In this document: in pieces, positions 44,353 through 54,074 of the stretch
How the letters are laid out: every line of letters starts with the position of its first letter
Position numbering within the stretch: the stretch's first letter is position 1
Assembly (NCBI GenBank): GCA_047030855.1
Contig: JBKYIJ010000008.1
Span: 1,674,001 to 1,738,000, forward strand
Reading direction: 5' to 3'
Origin: QVMM01 sp047030855
Lineage (GTDB): Bacteria > Bacteroidota > Bacteroidia > Bacteroidales > Dysgonomonadaceae
DNA length: 64,000 nucleotides
Program-made: the position numbers and the translations under genes
Notes under the pieces: generated by a model
Told to the model about the DNA's origin: nothing
Seen by the model: only the letters and a program-made list of their open reading frames with translations
Database searches by the model: none

Positions 44353-45999
44353 ATGACTAAAAGTGCTTTGCAAATAGCAAGGGCTTCTTATAAGCCTAAA
44401 ATGCCGAAAGTTTTTAATGGTTCTGTTAAAGCAGTGGAGGGTAGTGCTACTCAATCTGTTGCGAATCAGGATGAAGTAAAACAGCTTTTCCCAAACACTT
44501 ACGGAATGCCCGTTGTGAAATTTGTAGAATCTGGCGAAAAAAGTAATTATCCTGTAATGAACGTAGGCGTTATTCTTTCAGGAGGACAGGCTCCCGGCGG
44601 ACATAACGTTATAGCAGGAATATTCGACGGAATGAAGAGTTTGAATAAAGATAACAAACTGTATGGCTTCCTTATGGGACCCGGAGGTTTGATCGATCAT
44701 AAATACATGGAACTTACGTCTTCAATAATAGACGAATACCGCAATACGGGCGGATTTGACATTATAGGATCGGGACGTACGAAACTTGAAACAAAAGATC
44801 AGTTTGATAAAGGACTCGAGATTCTTAAAAAACTGGAGATTAAAGCCCTTGTAATTATCGGAGGCGACGACTCAAATACAAATGCCTGCGTACTGGCAGA
44901 ATATTACAGTACTATAAATGCGGGAATTCAGGTGATAGGCTGTCCGAAAACCATAGACGGCGACTTGAAGAACGAAATGATCGAAACATCATTCGGCTTT
45001 GATACAGCTTGTAAGGTATATTCCGAAGTTATCGGCAATATCGAACGCGACTGTAACTCTGCACGTAAATACTGGCATTTCATTAAGCTTATGGGACGTT
45101 CCGCATCTCACATCGCTCTGGAATGTGCTTTGCAAACCCAACCGAATTGCTGTATAATATCGGAAGAGGTTGAAGCTAAAAAACTATCGTTGGATGATAT
45201 CGTTACGGATATAGCTAAAGCAGTAGCGAAACGTGCCGAAAACGGGAATAATTTCGGTACTGTTTTGATTCCCGAAGGTTTGATCGAGTTTATACCCGCA
45301 ATGAAGGCTCTTATTTCAGAGTTGAATGATTTTCTAGCCCACAATCAGGATGAATTTAACAGCGTAGACAAAGAACATAAACGCCAGTATATTATCAGCA
45401 GATTGTCGAAAGAAAATTCTGCAATATACGCCAGCCTTCCCGAAGGCGTGGCTCGTCAGTTGACGTTGGATAGAGATCCTCATGGTAACGTTCAGGTTTC
45501 ATTGATCGAAACTGAAAAACTTCTTGCCGAAATGGTTGGAAATAAACTGGCTGAATGGAAAAAAGCCGGAAAGTATAATGGAAAATTTGCCGCATTAGTA
45601 CATTTCTTCGGATATGAGGGACGCTGTGCCGCACCGTCGAACTTTGATGCGGACTATTGCTATTCTTTAGGTTATACTGCCGCTAATCTGATAGGTGCAG
45701 GTAAAACGGGCTATATGTCATCTGTCCGCAATACTACGGATTCCGCAGATAAATGGATTGGAGGAGGCGTGCCTATTACGATGATGATGAATATGGAACG
45801 TCGTCATGGTGAGATGAAACCCGTGATACAAAAAGCTCTTGTAAAACTTGACGGAGCACCGTTCAAATATTTTGCGGCTAACCGCGATAAATGGGCAGTG
45901 GGAACCGAGTTTGTATATCCCGGGCCTATACAGTATTTCGGGCCGACTGAAGTGTGTGATCAGCCGACAATTACATTGAAACTGGAACAGGGTAAATAA
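44353..45999 (+). CDS. pfp: diphosphate-fructose-6-phosphate 1-phosphotransferase (PPi-PFK)
   Basis: A 548-residue phosphofructokinase of the long PPi-dependent class. It phosphorylates fructose 6-phosphate with pyrophosphate, reversibly, in glycolysis. GVILSGGQAPGGHNVIAG is near residue 75. IIGGDDSNTNACVLAEY near 173 has the GGDD motif in which Asp marks PPi rather than ATP use. PKTIDGDLKNEM near 200 is the substrate loop. Length and motifs match plant-like PFPs found in Bacteroidota. It is monocistronic, with a promoter element ahead and a strong terminator behind. Confidence 0.95.
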   Translation: MTKSALQIARASYKPKMPKVFNGSVKAVEGSATQSVANQDEVKQLFPNTYGMPVVKFVESGEKSNYPVMNVGVILSGGQAPGGHNVIAGIFDGMKSLNKDNKLYGFLMGPGGLIDHKYMELTSSIIDEYRNTGGFDIIGSGRTKLETKDQFDKGLEILKKLEIKALVIIGGDDSNTNACVLAEYYSTINAGIQVIGCPKTIDGDLKNEMIETSFGFDTACKVYSEVIGNIERDCNSARKYWHFIKLMGRSASHIALECALQTQPNCCIISEEVEAKKLSLDDIVTDIAKAVAKRAENGNNFGTVLIPEGLIEFIPAMKALISELNDFLAHNQDEFNSVDKEHKRQYIISRLSKENSAIYASLPEGVARQLTLDRDPHGNVQVSLIETEKLLAEMVGNKLAEWKKAGKYNGKFAALVHFFGYEGRCAAPSNFDADYCYSLGYTAANLIGAGKTGYMSSVRNTTDSADKWIGGGVPITMMMNMERRHGEMKPVIQKALVKLDGAPFKYFAANRDKWAVGTEFVYPGPIQYFGPTEVCDQPTITLKLEQGK

Positions 46000-46020
46000 A
46001 CATTATACTTTATGATAGTA

Positions 46021-46053
46021 AAAAAACCGAAGATAAAATATCTTCGGTTTTTT
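46021..46053. terminator. bidirectional terminator between pfp and the flavodiiron gene
   Basis: A 15-bp perfect stem (46021-46035 with 46039-46053, core CCGAAGATA/TATCTTCGG) with a 3-base loop and T-runs on both strands lies between convergent genes. Confidence 0.9.
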
Positions 46054-46076
46054 ATTTTATAGATTTAAAAAGTAAA

Positions 46077-47279
46077 TTATCTGTCTTGTTTTAACCTGTC
46101 GGCCATTGCTTTCCCGAGTGCTATGCAGGCTTCGTAATTATCCAGTTGCATGGCTTGTTTCATTTCTACGGGAGTGCCTACAACTTCGAAATTAACAGTT
46201 TCCGCAAAATCAGCCAAACGTCTTACCGCTGCTCCTGCCCAAGTATAGGATCCGAAATATCCGAAATACCGATTTTTCATATCACGTCCTTCGATCTTTG
46301 ATAACAGGTATTCAACTTCGGGAAACAGTTTGTTATTGTATGTAGGAGAACCGACAATGAGTCCTTTGTACTTAAATATATCACGGATTATGTATGAATG
46401 TGAACGTTTCGAAACATTATGTAAAATGACTTCTTTGATTCCTGCTTGTGCAAGTTCTACGGCAATGGTTTCAGCCATTTGCTCGGTATGTCCGTACATA
46501 CTTCCATAGGCTATTACTACTCCTTCGTCGCCTTCATATTTGCTCAGTTTATCATAAATAGAAATGACTTTTTTTATTTGATCGTCCATCGTCCATACAG
46601 GACCGTGTGTAGAGCAAATGTATTTTATTTCGAGGCTGCTTAATTTCTGTAAGGCTTTTTGTACAGGCGATCCGAATTTACCTACCACATTCGAGTAATA
46701 CCTGATCATCTCGTCGTAATATCTTTCGGGATGCAGTTGAGTGTCGGTGATTCCTCCGTCCAGCGTTCCGAATGTCCCGAACGCATCGCCCGAAAATATC
46801 ATTTTCTCGGTTGTTTCATAAGTCATCATCGTTTCAGGCCAGTGAACCATCGGCGTGAGGTAAAAAACAAGCTTATGTTTTCCGAGAGATAGCTCGTCAC
46901 CGTCGTTTATGATCTGCACTCCTTCCGTAAGATTGTAAAAACCCTGTACCATGTCGGCGGTTCTTTTGTTTCCGATGATCTTTACATCAGGGTATTTGGT
47001 TCTCAATAAACTCAATGATCCCGAATGATCGGGTTCCATATGGTTTATAATAATGTAGTCCAGTAATCTTCCGTTAAGAGCTGTTTCTAATTTTGCGAAA
47101 AAGGTGTCGGAATAACAGATGTCAACCGTATCGAACAAAGCCGTCTTTTCGTCGGTTATCAGATATGAATTGTAAGATACCCCTTTTGGTAGAGGCCAAA
47201 GGTTTTCGAACAGGGCTTTCGTCCTGTCGTTAACACCTACATAGTATAAATCCTCTTTTATTTTTATCGGTTTCAGCAT
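46077..47279 (-). CDS. flavodiiron protein (FprA-type, O2/NO reductase)
   Basis: A 400-residue A-type flavoprotein reducing O2 to water or NO to N2O, a common oxygen defence in anaerobes. The N-terminal metallo-beta-lactamase domain has the diiron motif HMEPDHSG (His80, Glu82, Asp84, His85), then HWPETMMTY and STHGPVWTM for the remaining ligands. The C-terminal flavodoxin domain starts near residue 255 with VIAYGSMYGHTEQMAE, the FMN phosphate loop. No rubredoxin domain is fused. It lies 6 bases after lgt. Confidence 0.93.
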   Translation of the reverse strand: MLKPIKIKEDLYYVGVNDRTKALFENLWPLPKGVSYNSYLITDEKTALFDTVDICYSDTFFAKLETALNGRLLDYIIINHMEPDHSGSLSLLRTKYPDVKIIGNKRTADMVQGFYNLTEGVQIINDGDELSLGKHKLVFYLTPMVHWPETMMTYETTEKMIFSGDAFGTFGTLDGGITDTQLHPERYYDEMIRYYSNVVGKFGSPVQKALQKLSSLEIKYICSTHGPVWTMDDQIKKVISIYDKLSKYEGDEGVVIAYGSMYGHTEQMAETIAVELAQAGIKEVILHNVSKRSHSYIIRDIFKYKGLIVGSPTYNNKLFPEVEYLLSKIEGRDMKNRYFGYFGSYTWAGAAVRRLADFAETVNFEVVGTPVEMKQAMQLDNYEACIALGKAMADRLKQDR

Positions 47280-47285
47280 AATTAT

Positions 47286-48151
47286 TTAGACTCGACTGTT
47301 TTTATTGATTTTTATATTACTTTTCTTCTGTGCGTTCCATATAAGCCATACTCCCCAAATAATGAAAGGAATGCTTAGGATTTGTCCCATATCTATTCCT
47401 ATACTGGAACGCATTTGTATTTCGAACGGTTCTTGCACGTTTTTCAGAAATTCGATGAGAAAGCGGGAAACAAATATCCCTGTAATACATATTCCCAAAA
47501 TGAAACCTTGTTTTTCTCGTGCATTGGTTTTCCAATATAACCACATCGATATACAGAAAAGTGCCAGATAGATAAGAGCTTCATATATTTGCGTAGGGTG
47601 GCAGGGTAGGGCTCCCGATCCGCCTTGTTCGACAGGAATATGCCACCAACTGTCTCTTATGAACTCAAAACCCCATGGAAGAGTCGTAGGCTTACCGTAA
47701 ATTTCGGAATTCATCAGGTTTCCGATCCTGATGCAGGTTGCTGTCAGACATGCACCGACAACTAAACGATCAAAAGTCCAGAGCATGCTTTTCTTTGTTA
47801 CTTTTCGCGAATATAGCCAAACGGCAATAATAATTCCGATCACGCCGCCATGGCTGGCAAGTCCTCCGTTCCATACTTTGAGTATTTCAAGAGGGTGGGT
47901 TAAGTAAAAAAATCGGGTCGTAAAAAAAGGCAATGTCCTAATCTTGCTCCGATAATAACCCCGATAACTACATACCAGAAAAGCGAATCGAACCATTTTT
48001 CAGGTAGTTTTTCCGACTTGTATATTTTGCTTACAATATAAGCTGCGCCCAAGATTCCTAATGCCCACAGCAGTGAATACCAACGAATTTCACGTCCGAA
48101 TATTGTAAATATATCGGGATTTACATTCCATTTTATAAACAGTGACAGCAT
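47286..48151 (-). CDS. lgt: prolipoprotein diacylglyceryl transferase (frameshifted twice)
   Basis: About 287 residues once repaired; transfers diacylglycerol from phosphatidylglycerol to the lipobox Cys of prolipoproteins. The pieces are 48151-47900 and 47996-47286. Removing one base from each of the T7 runs at 47931-47938 and 47915-47921 gives the expected joining sequence GARLGHCLFYDPIFYLTHPLEIL. The Lgt signature region GGLASHGGVIGII and the conserved RIGNLMNSEIYGKPT are present in the second piece. Four to six membrane segments are visible. Because Lgt is needed for lipoproteins, which abound here, the breaks are unlikely to be real. Confidence 0.92.
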
Positions 48152-48171
48152 AGATTGTTATTTTTGAGGGA

Positions 48172-48179
48172 CAAATATA
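48172..48179 (-). promoter_or_regulatory. predicted -7 promoter element for lgt-flavodiiron genes
   Basis: TATATTTG on the minus strand matches TAnnTTTG, about 21 bases before the lgt start. Confidence 0.45.
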
Positions 48180-48353
48180 AAGAAAATATAGAATAACTGT
48201 TTGATATTATTGATACAAAAAATATTAATAAGTGATCTTATAACAGTTGTATTGTAGCTTGGTAAATGATTTAAGTATTTATAACTGATCTAAATAATTT
48301 AGGGGATATTTTTAAATCTGTCTTTTTATGTAGGTGAAAATCTATTATTCGTT

Positions 48354-48361
48354 TATCTTTG
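48354..48361 (+). promoter_or_regulatory. predicted -7 promoter element for dgt
   Basis: TATCTTTG matches TAnnTTTG, 36 bases before the dgt ATG. The rest of the 246-base lgt-dgt gap shows nothing else I can name. Confidence 0.5.
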
Positions 48362-48397
48362 ATACTCAGAATTTTTTAAACACTAAGAGATAACATA

Positions 48398-49726
48398 ATG
48401 AATTGGAGTAAATTATTGTCTTCAAAACGTTTCGGGCTTGAAAAATATCACGATGATAAAAAGCATGACAGGACTGAATATCAAAGAGATTATGACAGGT
48501 TGATTTTCTCTTCGCCGTTCAGAAGATTACAGAATAAGACGCAGGTTTTTCCGCTTCCGGGAAGCGTGTTTGTGCATAACAGGCTGACGCATAGCCTGGA
48601 AGTTTCTTGTGTGGGCAGATCTTTGGGTGTTGCCGTTGCTAAAAGTTTACGAACAAAATATAAAGATTCTCATACCGATTTTGAAGAAATAGGTTCTATT
48701 ATAGCGGCTGCCTGTCTGGCTCATGATCTCGGCAATCCTCCGTTCGGACATTCGGGCGAAAAGGCAATAGCGACTTATTTCTCGGAAGGTAACGGACGGC
48801 ATCTGAAAAGTGAAATAGAAAAAGAAAAGGGTAGGTGGGACGATTTTATTAATTTCGAAGGTAACGCCAATTCAATCAGATTGTTGATGCACCAGTTTTC
48901 GGGACGAAGAAAAGGCGGTTTCGTAATGACATACTCCACCCTTGCGGCAATAGCCAAATATCCATATTCGTCGGAATCCTCGAAAGGAAAAGGGAAATTC
49001 GGCTTTTTTCAGGCAGAAGAAGAAGATTTCAGGAAAATAGCAGAGGAGTTAGGAATGACTCTTGTGCAGGAGAATCCGCTTAAATTTTCCCGGCATCCTT
49101 TAGTTTATCTGGTTGAAGCTGCCGATGACATTTGCTATCAGTTAATGGATATAGAGGATGCCCATAAACTGAGGATCGTATCATCGGAGATCGTGATTGA
49201 TTTATTGTTGAATTTCTTTCCCGAAGAACGCAAGCAACACCTGAAAGATACGATGCTGATAGTGGACGACGTCAATGAGAAAATAGCGTATCTCAGATCA
49301 AGTGTTGTAGGATTGTTAATAGATGAATGTTCGGGGGTTTTCTCTGAAAATGAGACTGCTATATTAAAAGGTACTTTTAAAGGTGCTTTGATCGACAATA
49401 TATCCGATTGTCCCCGAATAGCTTATAATACATGTTCGGAATATTCCGTGAAGAACATATATAAATCGAAAGAAGTGCTGGATATCGAATTGGCAGGGCA
49501 TCGCATTATCAGTTTTCTGTTGGATGTCTACATCAATGCGATACAGCATCCCGATCAGGCGTATTCAAAACTGATACTGAGCCGTGTGCCGAACCAATAC
49601 GAAGTGTTTGACGATTCCCTTTATACGAGGATCTTGGCTGTGCTTGATTATATTTCGGGTATGACGGACGTGTATGCGCTCGATTTATACCGAAAAATAA
49701 CGGGAATGAGTCTTCCTGCTATTTGA
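48398..49726 (+). CDS. dgt: deoxyguanosinetriphosphate triphosphohydrolase-like protein
   Basis: A 442-residue HD-domain dNTP triphosphohydrolase, cleaving dGTP or other dNTPs to nucleoside and triphosphate. It starts with RTEYQRDYDRLIFSSPFRRLQNKTQVFPL. The HD metal motif is spread over NRLTHSLEVS near residue 70 and LAHDLGNPPFGHSGE near 110, with the last Asp in VEAADDICYQLMD. Length and order are typical of the family. It has a promoter element upstream and ends 5 bases from the convergent GNAT gene. Confidence 0.93.
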   Translation: MNWSKLLSSKRFGLEKYHDDKKHDRTEYQRDYDRLIFSSPFRRLQNKTQVFPLPGSVFVHNRLTHSLEVSCVGRSLGVAVAKSLRTKYKDSHTDFEEIGSIIAAACLAHDLGNPPFGHSGEKAIATYFSEGNGRHLKSEIEKEKGRWDDFINFEGNANSIRLLMHQFSGRRKGGFVMTYSTLAAIAKYPYSSESSKGKGKFGFFQAEEEDFRKIAEELGMTLVQENPLKFSRHPLVYLVEAADDICYQLMDIEDAHKLRIVSSEIVIDLLLNFFPEERKQHLKDTMLIVDDVNEKIAYLRSSVVGLLIDECSGVFSENETAILKGTFKGALIDNISDCPRIAYNTCSEYSVKNIYKSKEVLDIELAGHRIISFLLDVYINAIQHPDQAYSKLILSRVPNQYEVFDDSLYTRILAVLDYISGMTDVYALDLYRKITGMSLPAI

Positions 49727-49731
49727 TAGTG

Positions 49732-50949
49732 TCAAAAATAATCGGAAAAGTAAGGTTGTTCTTTCGGTATTATTTCCTCAAGCAGGTTTAGGGTTTTTGC
49801 ATCGGTTTTAAGATGTTCTATCTTGTAAAAGTATGCAGGGCTGCGGTATGACATCAATAAAGCGGTAAGCGTTTTTATATCAATATATACAGGGCTGCCT
49901 GCTTCGTTCCTTGTTATATTCACTTTTTTATCTTCATCCCACTCTATGCCGAAGATTCCACGATTCCATTCGGCAATAGGATCGGTTACGACAAAATGAA
50001 ACGGTTTTGCTTTCTTAACGAACGGATAATTCTCAAGAAAAGCCGCCACATCGACTATCCGTGCCATAAAGTACGGTTCAATGGTTTCCGTTATCTGGCT
50101 GTCGTCAAGCAGAAAAGCAATAGGTTCGTTCTGATAAATATCTCCTTTGATCATATCGATCATGGAATCGTGTGCAAGGATGAAGTTCCAAAGCCCTTTT
50201 CTGGCTTCCTGATTCAGGTAAATAATTTCTTTTATGTGGAATATGTCTTCCGCAATCCAGTACATAATGTAACCCGTCGGCTCATCTGAACTGTTGTAAT
50301 ATACTGCTGCCGTGCGTTCTTCCTCATTTTCCCATCTCCAATACTCATCCCATTCCAGTTCGCCTCTGATCATGGCTCCATGACTGGCATGGGCAAATTT
50401 GTCGTACGTGCTGATAACATCTTCGTGGTCGATAGGATGTCTTTCGACATGCCCGTCCACATCTTGATGTTTGGGAAGCTGGGCATCTTTTATGGTAAAT
50501 GTCATATGATCCGACATTATTTCCCAGCCTTTGTTTCGGTAATATGGAACGGAGTAGGGGTAAAGGTAAGAAATCCATTGTCCTTTGTTCCTCATTTTAT
50601 TCAACCCTACTTTGATGAGTTCGTTCATCAATCCCATATTCGTATATTCGGGATATGTTCCCACTCCTGTAAGCCCACCCATCTGGTATATTTTGCCGTG
50701 TATGTTTACCTGACACGGGTAGATGCACAGTTGCGAAACCAGTTGCTCGCCATGAAACCATCCGATAACTTCCGCCTTTTTAAGTATAGGACGTTTCGCC
50801 CGTATAATTTCGCCATCTTCATATCCGCTCTCTTGCAGATCCTGATTCGTTACCTGAAAAACATATCTGAGAAGTTCGTTATATTGATCGAGATATTTTA
50901 TGCCAACCGGCTTTATTTTTAAGCTGTCTTTTAATTTGTTATTCTCCAT
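49732..50949 (-). CDS. GNAT-family N-acetyltransferase (Eis-like)
   Basis: A 405-residue protein with the two-GNAT plus SCP2-like layout of the Eis family. I choose ATG 50949 (MENNKLKDSLKIKPV) over the ATG 30 bases earlier, because the family begins at about this point. The acetyl-CoA region is seen in MGGLTGVGTYPEYTNMGLMNELI near residue 85 (shown in two parts) and SYLYPYSVPYYRNKGWE. The C-terminal third includes FHFVVTDPIAEWNRGIF, as in sterol-carrier-like domains. Substrates cannot be told; Eis relatives acetylate amines on antibiotics or proteins. Confidence 0.82.
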   Translation of the reverse strand: MENNKLKDSLKIKPVGIKYLDQYNELLRYVFQVTNQDLQESGYEDGEIIRAKRPILKKAEVIGWFHGEQLVSQLCIYPCQVNIHGKIYQMGGLTGVGTYPEYTNMGLMNELIKVGLNKMRNKGQWISYLYPYSVPYYRNKGWEIMSDHMTFTIKDAQLPKHQDVDGHVERHPIDHEDVISTYDKFAHASHGAMIRGELEWDEYWRWENEEERTAAVYYNSSDEPTGYIMYWIAEDIFHIKEIIYLNQEARKGLWNFILAHDSMIDMIKGDIYQNEPIAFLLDDSQITETIEPYFMARIVDVAAFLENYPFVKKAKPFHFVVTDPIAEWNRGIFGIEWDEDKKVNITRNEAGSPVYIDIKTLTALLMSYRSPAYFYKIEHLKTDAKTLNLLEEIIPKEQPYFSDYF

Positions 50950-51009
50950 AAATGTTTGACGGGATACTTTTACAAACACAAAGTTATAAAAGTATTTCGC
51001 ATATTTATC

Positions 51010-53305
51010 TTAAATTTTTCTTTCATATGTGCCGTCATGAACAATAGCATCAATAACGGCTACTGTTGTCAGATTTATTATATCCCGAACCGAACTTTCG
51101 ATATCCGTGAAATGTACAGGTTTGTTCAATCCCATCTGTATAGGTCCGATATTGTCTCCGCTGATGCCCAACTCAATAAGAATTTTGCTGGTGATATTGG
51201 CAGAACTTAAGTTCGGAAAAATCAGAGTATTGACATCCTTCCCTTTCAGTTTGTTGAACGGAAAAGTCCGGTCTCTTAAATCTTTGTTCAGCGCGAAATT
51301 CACCTGCATTTCCCCGTCGATCAGCATGTCGGGACAATGTTCGTGCATATATTTTACGGTATTCGAAGCAAAAAGAGGTCCACCGTCTTTATCCGCTCCG
51401 AAATTGGAAAATGACAGCATGGCAATAACAGGTTCCTGATTGAAAAACTTGACGGTGTCGTATGTCATTTTCGTTATTTCTTTCAATACATCTTCGGTTG
51501 GCCAGCGATTTATAAGTGTATCTGAAACGAAGAGAGGACCCCGTTTGGTTTGCAGAATATGCATCGACGCAAAATGATTTTGTCCCGGACGCAGTCCGAT
51601 TACCTCGAGTGCGGCATCCTCAAATTCTTTATAGTGACTATATACACCTGTTATCAAAGCGTCGGCATCACCCGTTTCAACCATCATCATGCCGAAATAG
51701 TTACGATCGTTCATCTTTTCGAAGGCATCCAGATAAGTAACACCCTTTCGTTCACGTTTTTCAGCTAACAGTTGGGCATACTTCTTCCGTCGTATATCTT
51801 CCGTTATGCTCCTGTGATCCACAACTTCAATTCCGTCTAACTTCAGTTCGTTGTCTTGCGCTATCTTTTTCAGTCTTTCCACATTTCCGATCAAGATAGG
51901 CTGACATATACCATCCGCCTTCATAATGATAGCGGCTTTGACCATATTTATATGATTCCCTTCGCAGAAAACAACGCGTTTCGGATTGGTTTTAGCAAGA
52001 TTGGTTAACCTTCTTATCAGCTTGTTGCTGTATCCCATCATTTCTTCGAGCTGGCTTTCGTAAGCGTCCCAATCTTCGATAGGTTTTCGTGCAACTCCCG
52101 AATCAATAGCCGCTTTGGCAACAGCTTTAGCCACTCTGCTTATCAATCGTGGATCCATAGGTTTCGGGATAATATATTCCCTTCCGAATCCTATATGAGT
52201 AAGCCCATAGGCAGAATTTACGACATCCAAAACGGGTTCTTTGGCTAAATCGGCTAAAGCTTTTACGGCTGCAAGTTTCATTTCTTCGTTTATGCTTTTA
52301 GCCCTTACATCCAATGCCCCTCGGAATATATATGGAAAGCCCAATACATTGTTTACCTGATTGGGATAGTCTGAGCGTCCTGTCGCAAAAATGATATCGG
52401 GACGGGATGCGATAGCCTTTTCGTACGAAATTTCAGGATCGGGATTTGCCAATGCAAAAACAATGGGATTATTATTCATACTTTTCACCATTCTTGATGT
52501 AAGCACGTTAGCTACGGATAATCCGAGAAAGACATCAGCGCCTTTTACCGCCTCGTTTAACGATGTGATTTTCTTATCCGTTGCGAACAGTTTTTTCGAT
52601 TCGCTGAGATTTTCCCTGTAAATATTAATAACCCCTTTACTGTCGCACATTATAATATTTTCTTTTTTTACCCCCAGTTTCGTATAGAGTTTTGTACACG
52701 CCATTGCCGATGCACCAGCTCCGTTTACGACAAGTTTTATACTTTCAGCCTTTTTTCCTGCTATTTCCAAAGCATTTATCAATGCAGCGCTTGAAATAAT
52801 CGCAGTACCATGCTGATCGTCGTGCATAACGGGGATATCCAGTTCTTCCTTCAGCCGTTTTTCAATGGTAAAACATTCGGGGGCTTTAATATCTTCCAGA
52901 TTAATACCGCCAAATGTCGGTGAAATGGCTTTTACGGTTTGTATAAACTTTTCAGGATCTTTTTCGTCTATTTCGATATCAAATACATCTATACCTCCGA
53001 ATATTTTAAACAACAATCCTTTTCCTTCCATTACGGGTTTTCCCGCCATAGCCCCTATATCGCCTAATCCAAGTACGGCGGTACCGTTGGAGATTACGGC
53101 TACCAGATTTCCTTTTATTGTATAATCGTATGCCGTTTCGGGGTTTTTCTCTATTTCAAGGCAGGGAAAAGCCACTCCGGGAGAATAGGCTAAAGATAAA
53201 TCGTTTTGATTGCTGTGCGGTTTGGTCGGGACAACTTCTATTTTTCCGGGTTTTCCTTTTTGAATGATAGTTTAAGGCTGCTTTTTTTATGTGCTGATGT
53301 TTCAT
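51010..53305 (-). CDS. maeB: NADP-dependent malic enzyme with phosphotransacetylase-like domain (one frameshift)
   Basis: About 764 residues once repaired, converting malate to pyruvate and CO2 with NADP. The uninterrupted frame only begins at 53175. Upstream, ATG 53305 starts MKHQHIKKAALNYHSK, and an extra base in the A5 run near 53268-53272 breaks it; the corrected frame reads KGKPGKIEVVPTKP and DLSLAYSPGVAFPCLE. The malic domain shows GTAVLGLGDIGAMAGKPVMEGK, DDQHGTAIISSAALINA and NGAGASAMACTKLY. The C-terminal 330 residues form the phosphotransacetylase-like domain of MaeB (MVETGDADALITGVYSHY), usually a regulatory acetyl-CoA sensor. Confidence 0.93.
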
Positions 53306-53412
53306 CGGTGTAAGATTTTATTTACAATATGATACCTCTACTGCAAATATAAACAAAGTATCAGATGTTTTTTGTTTACAAAATATTTATTTTTTTCTGA
53401 TCCCCAATAAAA

Positions 53413-53440
53413 AAAGCCCGCGAATCACTTCGCAGGCTTT
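53413..53440 (-). terminator. terminator of tpx
   Basis: AAAGCCCGCGAA (53413-53424) pairs with TTCGCAGGCTTT (53429-53440) with one mismatch and a 4-base loop. On the minus strand it is followed by a T-run, 26 bases after the tpx stop. Confidence 0.85.
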
Positions 53441-53465
53441 CCTCCTTAACACAAACTTTACAAAA

Positions 53466-53966
53466 CTACACAATTGAGTTAATAGCGGACTGATAGTTAG
53501 GCTCTTGCGTAACTTCAGGGACTAACTCAATATACGATATATTTCCTTTAGGATCAACGACAATTACGGTACGGGCAAGCAAGCCTTTCAATGGACCGTC
53601 TGTCATCAATACTCCGTAACTTTTAGCAAATTCAGGATTTCTAAACACAGATGCAGGAATCACATTCTCTATTCCTTCTGTCGTGCAGAATCTTCCTGCG
53701 GCAAAGGGCAAGTCTGCCGAAATAGCCAGTATTACCGTATTAGGCAGTTTTGTCGCTTCCTTATTGAATTTTCTTACCGAAGCGGCACAAACTCCTGTAT
53801 CCAGACTCGGAAAAATATTCAATACGATATATTTTCCTTTCAGGTCTGCTAACGATATTTCCGACAAATCATCTTTTACCAATGTAAAATCAGGGGCTTT
53901 GCTCCCGACAGCAGGCAAACTACCCGAGGTAGTTACATCACTTCCTTTGAATTTTGTTTTAGCCAT
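53466..53966 (-). CDS. tpx: thiol peroxidase (Tpx)
   Basis: A 166-residue atypical 2-Cys peroxiredoxin reducing peroxides with thioredoxin. Family landmarks are SKAPDFTLVKDDLSEISLADL, the peroxidatic Cys in PSLDTGVCAASVRKFN near residue 58, and the resolving Cys in AGRFCTTEGIENV near 92. The length is exact for Tpx. A -7 element and an operator-like inverted repeat lie upstream, and a terminator follows, so it is transcribed alone. Confidence 0.95.
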   Translation of the reverse strand: MAKTKFKGSDVTTSGSLPAVGSKAPDFTLVKDDLSEISLADLKGKYIVLNIFPSLDTGVCAASVRKFNKEATKLPNTVILAISADLPFAAGRFCTTEGIENVIPASVFRNPEFAKSYGVLMTDGPLKGLLARTVIVVDPKGNISYIELVPEVTQEPNYQSAINSIV

Positions 53967-54004
53967 AATTTTAATGTATTATAATTACGTGCCTATTACC
54001 GACA

Positions 54005-54012
54005 CAAATATA
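54005..54012 (-). promoter_or_regulatory. predicted -7 promoter element for tpx
   Basis: TATATTTG on the minus strand matches TAnnTTTG, 39 bases before the tpx start. Confidence 0.5.
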
Positions 54013-54046
54013 TAACAAATTTTTCACATAATGGTTTTTTACGATT

Positions 54047-54062
54047 GTGTCAAATGTGACAC
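54047..54062. promoter_or_regulatory. inverted repeat upstream of the tpx promoter (operator candidate)
   Basis: GTGTCA-AATG-TGACAC, a perfect 6-bp inverted repeat with a 4-base spacer, lies about 35 bases upstream of the tpx -7 element and 12 bases past the uvrA stop. No T-run follows on the minus strand, so a binding site is more likely than a terminator. Confidence 0.35.
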
Positions 54063-54074
54063 TAAGTGTATTTT

